Shown: one piece after another, positions 55,301 through 64,000 of the stretch
How positions within the stretch are numbered: the stretch's first letter is position 1
How the letters are laid out: each line of letters opens with the position of its first letter
Assembly: GCA_001687465.1 (NCBI GenBank)
Contig: LVLI01000127.1
Coordinates: forward strand, 1-64,000
Source of the DNA: Halocafeteria seosinensis
Taxonomy: Eukaryota > Sar > Bigyra > Bicosoecida
Direction of reading: 5' to 3'
Length of the DNA stretch: 64,000 nucleotides
Translations under genes and position numbers: made by a program
The notes under the pieces: generated by a model
What the model was told of the DNA's origin: nothing
The model's database searches: none
Seen by the model: only the letters and a program-made list of their open reading frames with translations

Positions 55301-58300
55301 CCGTGCTTGCACGATAGACATTTGTCATTGCAGTTACAGAACACTTCACTGATATCTGCGCCCTTCAAGACCTTCTTGAAGAATCCACGGTCTAAATTTG
55401 CCGTTGACGTTGTTGACGGCGTCATCGAGCCCGGGGAGAAAACGGAACTTACTCTTACGGCCCACGTAGATGACACGATTCAACACAAGGATTATTTATA
55501 CGTTGTTATTGAGAACAGTGATAGCGTAGTGGTTCCCTTAAAGGCTACTGGCACAGGGACCACTATCTATTGTGAGGACGATTTGGAAACGATAGACTTT
55601 GATTACCAATTTACGCGTCGTCCTTTTAAGAAGTCATTTATCTTAGAGAATCGCGGTCGACGGACGCAGACGTTGTTTTGGGCAAATTCCACTGCGAAAG
55701 CTCGTGAAAGTGGCAAAGGAAAGGGTAAGGAGCGTGAATCCGACGAATCAACAGCAATTTTTTCGGTTGAACCATCTAGTGTAACTCTGAAACCACGAAC
55801 TGCGTGTGTGTTTACTGTGCATGGAATGTGTTCACAACGGGGGAATGTTGAAGAGACTCTTGAGTGTTCGTCGAGAGTCGCTGATGATAATCTTACGCGA
55901 GTCATATTCAATAGTTGCGTGAAGGCTCGTCTGATTCAACCTGTAATTTCTGCGGATCCCCCAAGTTTCTGTTTTGAATACTTCTACAAAGTGGGCGAGA
56001 CACCTGCAGGCATCGCTCCACGAGAGAAGACACTCCAGGAAGCTCCTTTAACTATACAGAATGAATCGAATCTGCAGCTTTCTTGCTCTTTGCAGTGCGG
56101 TTCAGCGTTTGACATTGAACCGAAGCATTGCAAAATCCAAGCCAAAGGGAGTTATGACTTGACAGTATACTTTGATCCTGGGTTTGGACAGGAGTTGCAA
56201 AGTAAGACTCTCGATGACTGCATTAAGGTACGTTACGAAGAACATCCACATACTGATGCAATTCCGCTTCGAGGGTCTATGAACTTTCCGAATCTAGAGA
56301 TTGAATATTCTCACGTGGAATTCGGGCATGTTCTGAACGACACAACGAAAACTCAAAGGGTTCTAGTGTCAAACTGTAGTAACTGTCCCGCGGAGGTCTC
56401 GTGGTCGTTCCTGGAAGACGAACGTGGAGCAGGGGACGCTAATTCTCGTCTTCCCCACATTCCTGTCAACCAAGTGTTCGATATTCTTCCGGTGAGATTT
56501 CGTCTCGAACCGTACGAGGCGGAGTATGTCGAATTCGCATTTTATGCACACGAAGATCGGAGTTTCACGGGAACAGCCGTGTGTGAGGTAGCAGGAGGCC
56601 CAACGTACGAGTTAGAACTGAGCGGCTCCGGGGGCTCCTTAGGATACGAGCTAAGCAAGGATAGCATTGACTTTGGCCAATGCCTATTTGATCGCCAGCA
56701 CGAGGAAGTGCTCACGCTATATAATACCAGTCGGGTGAACTTCTCGTATAATATAAGAACTTCACTCCTGAGTCGCGAAGACATTTTCGTTGTTCAACCC
56801 GCGAGTGGCGTTGTAGCCGGGAATGACAAACAGACTCTTTCGATAAAACTACTCCCTGGGATTCCAGGATTAGTTGAAGAGACTTTAGTGCTGGAGGTTG
56901 CCCACTTTGAACCGATAATGGTTAAAGTACGGGCAGAGTCTATCGCTGCTTCCGTCGTTGCCCGCTTACCCCGACGCATCACTGTGCTTTGGGAGCAGGC
57001 GTGTGAATCCTCGTTACAGAAATTTGTAGATGGGTTGACTAAGGAGGAAAACTCTGGTGACAATGTGCACATGAGTTCGTTCTTGTCATCTCTATCACTA
57101 GAGTCTTCCGATTTTTCTGCCTCCTCTGGACCAGCAGAGCTGATGGGAGGGAGCCAAAGTTCGCTTCAGGAGGGGGAAAAGCAACAATTGATAAGAGTTT
57201 ACACTGAGGTTGCTAAGTCTCTAATGTCCAACGAGTCTTTTCGTGCGTCAAGAGCTGATTTCGAGTCCAGTGCTTTCCAGTTTTCCAGGAAAGAACTGCT
57301 GGGCGAAATGGAAAGGGAATGCGTTCGCCAAGCGTTTTCCGGTTTCCTCAGTACTGTTGCCGCATCGTCTGAGGAGGGGAAAAACGTGAGCTGGTGGACA
57401 ATTCTAAAGCAATACAAAAATAAATCCACCGCTCTAGATCAAATATTGGATCGCGCCTTGTCAAGCGGGTATGAAACTCTCTCGCTGAAGGCTCAGCGTG
57501 TCGGAGACCGGTCGTTAAGCGTACCAGAGCGGTTTGTAGCTTGTCGTTACGTTTTAGATTTTGGAACCATTGTTGCTGGTGGGATCAAGAAGAAAACATG
57601 CCAGATTAGTAATATTGGCGGTATATCTTGCAGCTTCACTGTGGATGGGCAAATAGCGCGGTATATTGGGTTCCGAATTGAGCCCACCAAAGTATCTAAT
57701 CTTCCTCAAGGGGAGTCTGCCGAAATTAGTGTTGAGTATGCAGCGACAATGGAGAAGTTTGATGTTAAAGCGCCTACACAGGATCTAGTGTATTCGTCAC
57801 TGTGCGAGCCGAAAGAACTTTCAGGAAAACTGCCTCTGGGCAGACGCACAGTCGAGGTTCCTGTCTGGGTCAATAACGGTCCTGCCATTATGTTAGAGTT
57901 GCGCGCGAATGTGTGTGTACCTCATGTGCAGATACTACAGCCTAAAGAGCTGTCTTTCGGTACGCTTCTAGTTGGGCAAGCCGCTTGCGCATCTATTGAA
58001 ATATTTAATCCCTGCCCTATATCCGTTTGTTGGAAGCAGACATTACCAAAGGTTAGAGGTACAATCGAGGAGTCAGCATTTGATGCGTATCCAAGCGAGG
58101 GTACGTTGCTACCCTTGCAACATAGCGTGGTTGACGTCGTCTTCGCTCCCCGTTCACCAGGTGAATCGCAAAGCACGTTCCTCTTTACTTCAGACCGTCG
58201 CGCTCCCGCAGCAAATATTGTTGTTCGTGGAAGTGCCCGTGCTCCGCTTGTCAAGCTAGACCCGACCTCAGTGGGATTTGGGCCTTGCTTTCCGTGTGCT

Positions 58301-61300
58301 TCTTCTACATATACGGATGTGCGGTTGGTTAACGACGAAGAGAACGATGTCGAGGTGTTTTCGATGGACTTTGATCCTGTTGCTAAGCAAGAGGCGGATT
58401 TAATCGAGGAAGCGGGGTCAGAAGGTTGTATTGGACTTTTGTTGCGAGACTTTGGTAAATCCGGATACCAATTCTTGCGAGATTCCTTAAGCCGTCTCAA
58501 TGATCAAAACATGTTCAGTGAAGATAAGCTTCTGCCATTTTACCAAGTTCACAGTGATTTCCCTGACGATTTAGGCCGTTCCCGAGAGAACAGTCGAGGA
58601 TCGAAGATTTGGGCTGCCGACGTCGTCTCTCCTCGGGGACAGGTGCAAGCCTTGGATGTGGTCGTCGTCGGCCCTCCACTATGTGGTAAAACCACCTACG
58701 CTACGAGACTGTGCGAGGATATGGACTTGCTCTATATTACCGTTGATGACTGTATTGAATGGGCAAGGAGCGGTTGGGGTGGAAGCTTGTTGCAAGACTC
58801 AGTTCTGCTGGATATGGCGCACTCCTTCATTGAGAAGGAACGGATGAAACAAGAACGACCGGAGTCTTCGGACTCAGCAAAGAAGTCTAATAAGAAGTCA
58901 AGTGCACGCAAAGCATCGAAAGATGCTGAGGCTGAAGAGCACTCCGTCGTTGACATTGATACCGCGGTGGAGATGGCAAGACAAGACACTCTTTCGTCTG
59001 CTTCAGTTACCTATAACGTGCTTGTATCTATTTTTCGCAGCCGTCTCACTCGATTTGATGCGTCCTCTGGTGTTGTCGTCGATGGTTTGCATTCCCGGTT
59101 TGCAGATCCGGTAACAGTTTTGCGTGCCCTCAAACAAGGTGACGAACATGGTCGTCTTCATATGATTAATGTCTCTTTATCCACGGAGGAGATCGTGGAG
59201 AGATGGAAACATTTACTTCAAGTCGCTGAAGAACAAGAAACAGTTCCAAAAGAAGGTGGGAATGAGGATGCCGGATCGGGACATCAGGAGGAAACTGCGA
59301 GGTCCGCCTCCGATCTTGTAGTTCGTCTCCGAAAATACTTGGAAGAAGAAGAAAGGCTACCAGAAGAAGAAGTATGCATACAACCTACGGCATCTTGGAA
59401 AAAGGAAGAAGCGGAATTGCGCGTTGTGTGGGATGAAAAGCATCGTGACTCTGTTGGCTCGGTTACGAAAGGGAGTACGAGCCAACCAAAGGAAAGAACA
59501 GAAGAGGAAAAGGAGATAACGAGCGAGGAGGAGCATAAGCCCGAGGAAGAACATGTGGAGGAGACGGAACGTGAAGAAGTAGCACCTGGATCAGGTAGCT
59601 CGCGACATGATGGGCTGGAGAAGGAGACAGATAATAGCGAGTTGCTACCGTCAAGGACGTGGGTGGATGTTTACGTATCGTTGCAGGGAGAGGAGTTTAT
59701 ATCAGAGGTGAAGAAATTGGTATACAAAGACGACCGCTTTGTTTTTTCCGATGACGGATCCACCCTGTCCCCGAGCTATATTTATCAGTCGCGCAGCGAA
59801 GGACTTTCGTTGCCCAAAATGCGTCTCATGTCCTCTCAAGCATACAGGGGAAGCTCTGCTCCTTTGCCAAGAAATTCGAATGGATCTTTTGTATTCTCAG
59901 TCACAAACTGTAACGATGAAAATACCAATTACCGCTGGATGATACCTGCAAAGGCTTATGCAGATTTTAGATTGGTGTTCGCTACTCTGAGCCCCGGGCA
60001 TTTCAACGCGTCTCTGCGCTTTGGAGTCGTCGGATCCCTTCACCAATTAAGGTTGTCAGCAACTGGGTTTTCGACGTGGCCGGACATTGAACGCGACATT
60101 AGTCGTCTCGTTGAGCGGCGGCAAGCTCGAAGACGACGTCGGCCAGCGTTAGCCAGTGCACCCTTTGATGCACTTTCGTGGACTGAAGATAGCTATTTGT
60201 CGGATAAGAAGGAATCAGATATGTTGATTCAACATATTCGGTTTTGGGGCGAAATCAATAAACAGTATGTCTCTGACGAAGGGGTTCTCGACCTTGGTCC
60301 CGTCCCAGCTGCCAGACTTCCGGCACTGCGACACTTCGCCGTGCCGCCACTTGACAGTAAGGAAGCGATAAAGGGAAAAGTTGACAATGCTCCTGTAGCT
60401 GTCAAGTCAGTTATTACAGATGTGGCCAGCAAACATGTTGTCCGGATACGGCTTCGGAACCCTGGTCATGTCCCATGTACACTAAATGTGGGACTTCTTG
60501 GCCCAGATCGCGTCCGGGTATGGAGAATACAGTCGAAGAATGTCCCTTCGGAGAGTCCCAGGCAGAAACCGGAGGGCAGTAAGAGGAAAGGGTCTACTGT
60601 AGATGTTAAAGAAGTCGGATCCCAGCGTTCACCATCATACTTTTCTGATACCGATGAAATGGACCTGCTAACTGGTGACAGGGAACCAGGAGCTTTAGCG
60701 AAGGACACGTCTCGGGGTGACTGGCGTTCTAAGACATCGTCTGCGTTTCTTATTGAGCCTGCTTCAGGTATTGTATTGGAACCTGAAGAATCAACGGAAG
60801 TACTGCTGTGGGCGTTTCCGCCTGAAGAGAGACGATATGAGAACACACTTGTCATCACAGCCCAAGAAAACCCGCATCCACTGCTGATTCCCATAACTTG
60901 CTCCGGTGCGGTGGCGCACTTGTCGTTGCAGGGCACTTGGCGCTCTTCAATGAAGTCACTTATCGAAAGGAACAAAGCGGACGTACTGGCTCCTCTGTAT
61001 GATGCGGCCCAAACCCAGAGTGAGTCGAAGGAGGCTTCTCCGAATGTGGAGGAGGAGTCCAAGAAAGTTGAAAGTGTTTTTGATGATGCCCTGAGGAGCT
61101 CGTCTCCTTTTGGGCTCCTTGGATTTGGAAAGCTGCTTAAAGGAAATAGCGATTCTAAATCTCTTTCCATCGTAAATAGTAGCATTCTCGCAATGGATTG
61201 GTGCGTTGATCCGACTTTCCTCAAGGACAACCCGGCAGTCGATGTGAGTCCCAGTGAGGGTGTTTTGCAACCTGGCGAAACCCTCGCGCTAAAGATTACC

Positions 61301-64000
61301 TACAATACATCCTCGCAAAGTTCTGCCTCTACTATGAACTGTTGTCTTCCCATTTTCTATGGGGAAACGGCTTCTCAAAGCGTCCGCGCCCTAACTGTCA
61401 GTGAAGAGGAAATGTCGCCGGAAGTAAAGGATATGGTTGGCTTCGTTCGAGAGAATGCTGTTACTGAGTTGTCCCAGAAGGAGACGGACTTCGAAGAGTG
61501 TTTAGCTGATGCTTCTGCTAGAGCAAACGAAATTGTTGGCGAAACGTTGGCGACAACCTCACAGAAAGGTAAGGAAGGTAAAAAACCGAAGGCAGAGGCA
61601 AGCAAAGCGGCAGGCGGGGCGAAAGGGAAGAAAGAGGCTGCCAAGACTGGTAAAGGCGGTGGTGGGCAATCCAAAAAAACTGAGAAGAGTGGCTCCATCA
61701 TGGAGGCGTGCTCATTTGAGCAACCGCTCTTTAGTGTGTACAAGGCTGCCCTTCGTCCACCGCTAGATTGCGTTGCTATACGCCTTACAGGGGAAGCTTA
61801 CGAAGTACAACCCAGTATAAGTTTCGCACAGCCGGAAGGCAAGACTTCGACGCCACCGAAAGATCAGAAAAAGCGCAAAGGTAGTGGGAGTGCGCCAGAA
61901 GCACCAGCAGAGCCTCTCTCTGTCGATCTACTAGACTTTGGAAGTATACGTGTGTCTGAGTCCGTAGTGAAATCACTTGCCATAGCGAATAGTGGAAAGT
62001 ATGACATGAAAGTACTCGCGGGTATTGGTGGTTCTAGGAACACTTCTAAGCATGCTCGCCAAAATCGCTTGAGCCGGTTGTGCGGCGATGCAAGTGCCGG
62101 GCGCCACTTTGAAATTTCTCCTACGGAGCACCTCTTGCATCCTGGCGAGACTGTCTCCCTTGATGTTTCATTTTCTCCTTCGGACGAGATTCAAATTCAT
62201 GAGGCAGAAATTCTTGAACTGTCTTTGGTGGATGCGCTTTCAGGACAAGTCAACGAGGTGAAATGGGTAGGAGTAACAGCGTCTTCTAGCTTCTCGTCGT
62301 TCCACTACGCGCCTTCGAAGAGTCTCAACTTTGGTGCGCTTCACTGCGAAGAGTCAAGCACCCGATCGATTCAGTTGTTTAACGATGGAAAGTTTGAGTT
62401 TCGGTATGAACTTGTGGTGCAAGGATCCGATAGAGATAAAGAACTCCTGAATTTATCTACCGGGCCAACGTGGGTTCTGGATCCGTCTGGTTCCGACCGA
62501 CCGGCGAGCGCCAAGCAAGAGAAGACCAAAGGGAAAAAAGGAGGAAGACGTGATTCTGCAGAAGCTGCAGGGGCTTCGTTACAAACTCAAGCCTTTACCC
62601 TCACTCCGAAGATGGGAACTGTGTCTCCCGGTGAAAATGTAACCGTGCAAACTTCGTTTGACGCCACCGTTTTTCCCGATAACCTATCGAGTGCAAAAGT
62701 CCGGTTTCATGTTTCCGGGGCTCCCAATACGGCAGCCGTGGAAAAGAACTCGTGTATTGGTTTAGTTGCGGAAAGCTGTATCCCTAAGGTTGCAAACGAC
62801 TGGAATACTGTATTTGAAGAGCATATGATCATTGACCACGAAGACGATCTAGAGAAGAGTGATCCGGCGGACCGACCTGCGGCATTCGCTGTAGCCGAGC
62901 GGAGGTTTGACATGGGGGTCATTTCTTCCTCCTCAGGCATCGCTGCCGAGAGGTTCCGCTTGATGAACCCGTCAAAGGTCTTTGCCGCTGTACAAGTGAC
63001 CGTTACTTCACTGACAGAACAGGAGGCGCTAACGGTTCAACGACTTGGGCCATCAGCCCTTGAATCAAAAGGCCTCGATCAGAAAAGCTCCTCGAAGCCA
63101 GCGAAGGGTGGGAAATCAGAGTCGGAGAGTCCAAGGGATTCCGATTTCGCTGTTCGTCCCGACACTGCTGAAATTGCTCCCTATGATTCCAGGTATTTTG
63201 ACGTCGAGCTTTCAGCTTCGTCTATCGGGAAGTACTTTGGGATGATTCAAGTCGCTGTTAGCAACGCACCGGAGTCACGTCCGTTCTGGTTCATTGTCTC
63301 ATGTGACCGGACACTTCCCCAAGTTCACGTTGTCTGTCCTGAAAGCCGGGCATCCAGTGGGAACCTCTTAGTCAAGTATGATAACTTACTTGAAGGCGAC
63401 AATGCTGATTCTTCACTGGTCTTGCAAAATCCTGGAAAAGTTCCTTGCTCCGCCCATTTTTCCGCGTCTATTGAATCCGTCCACGTAAATGGGTCTCCTT
63501 TGGAGAAGGATAAATTGAGCGGCATAAGGAACGTGGTCCGTTCTATCTTCACCGTCCCGGATGAAGTGTCCCTGCGTCTCGACGCCGGCGAACGACAGGA
63601 AACTGCAATATCCGCTGCGGTCCCCTCTGATTTTTTCTCAGTTGTTTCAGAAACGTTACATTACGAGAGCCCCGCCAACCGCATCTCGATTATTTGTTTG
63701 TGTTCAATGCATGTACTGAATAACAAATTCGCTCGAGACACTGTCGAAATTCAGGTGGATGTTACAAGAAACATCGTGCAACTGCTCAATATTCCTCCTG
63801 TGCCAGCTTTATGGGTTGCGCGGCAAGGAAAGGTACAAAAGGCGGCTACAGAGGAAAGCGCCAAAGCGCCACAAAAGGGGAAAAAGGGTGGTAAGGCGAA
63901 AGCACCCTCGAAAGAAGTTACTGAGGATATCACTGAATCCGCTCCACCCGTTGGACGAGCATTAGTATTAGGTGAGCTGATAGTACCCAAGTGTGAGGAC
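52308..64000 (+). CDS. HYDIN: HYDIN, central-pair cilium protein (3' partial)
   Basis: Exons 52308-52502, 52580-52801, 52877-53029 and 53096 to beyond 64000. 3825 codons are in the window (human HYDIN about 5120), and the last exon stays open for 10.9 kb. The N-terminus carries the family TPSELYW motif, IIELLNIAD, and KPLFSTKPGCIEFRNFQPFE. Then come many tandem MSP/ASH-type immunoglobulin-like modules, recognisable by repeated 'F.P.. G.L.PG....V.V.F.P' patterns, for example DVSPREGTVPVGGNMQITV. At about residues 2049-2056 a P-loop (GPPLCGKT) begins the adenylate-kinase-like domain characteristic of HYDIN. It is followed by charged linkers and more MSP modules with Lys/Gly-rich spacers. HYDIN forms part of the C2 projection of the axoneme central pair and is needed for ciliary beating. 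The start was chosen because its exon joins in phase 0 to the TPSELYW exon. Confidence 0.93.

Noticed and set aside
1-64000. CRISPR arrays, tRNA or rRNA genes
   Set aside because: No spaced direct repeats of CRISPR type and no recognisable tRNA or rRNA sequence were seen. The window is eukaryotic nuclear DNA.

Overview
This is nuclear DNA of a flagellated, single-celled eukaryote. Genes are split by short GT-AG introns (about 45-220 nt, most 60-90 nt), often with a CTAAC/CTTAC-like branch site just before the acceptor. Clear eukaryotic proteins are present: HYDIN, BUB3, casein kinase 2 beta, ORMDL, mitochondrial citrate synthase, a DOCK-family GEF, a tandem-GAF phosphodiesterase and topoisomerase VI subunit B. 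HYDIN and an EF-hand/WD40 protein of the WDR49/WDR64/EFCAB8 type indicate motile cilia with a central pair. Topo VI B, DGSC-repeat surface proteins and a cysteine-free kinase-like protein of the kind common in protist effector repertoires fit a stramenopile or another algal/protist lineage better than an animal or fungus. The exact lineage cannot be settled from this window.

Layout. 0-7 kb: the 3' part of a Gly-rich/DGSC-repeat/coiled-coil/Calx-beta surface protein (+), a small multipass membrane protein (-), and a coiled-coil protein (+). 8-13.3 kb: casein kinase 2 beta (+), citrate synthase (-), PB1-domain protein (+). 14.7-25.4 kb: a GAF-GAF-PDE (+), BUB3 (+), and a 1790-residue EF-hand/WD40 protein (-). 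26-35.3 kb: ORMDL (+), CBS-pair protein (-), TOP6B (+), RING membrane protein (-), methyltransferase-like protein (+). 35.4-44.4 kb: a DOCK protein of about 2994 residues in two exons (-). 44.4-52.3 kb: a less orderly, accessory-looking stretch with a tentative small membrane protein, a truncated duplicate of a glycosyltransferase gene, a membrane-anchored kinase-like gene whose reading frame is interrupted, a transposase-like pseudogene, and the intact GT54-like glycosyltransferase. 52.3-64 kb: the first 3825 codons of HYDIN (+), open to the right edge.

The core genes are packed tightly. Convergent neighbours end 29 nt (methyltransferase/DOCK), 59 nt (BUB3/WD40) and 95 nt (TOP6B/RING) apart. 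There is no operon logic. The shared themes are cilium structure (HYDIN, EF-hand/WD40 protein), cyclic-nucleotide and Rho/Rac signalling (PDE, DOCK) and chromosome biology (BUB3, TOP6B). All exon structures were deduced by eye from splice sites, frame continuity and family conservation. Family assignments come from recognised motifs, not from database searches.
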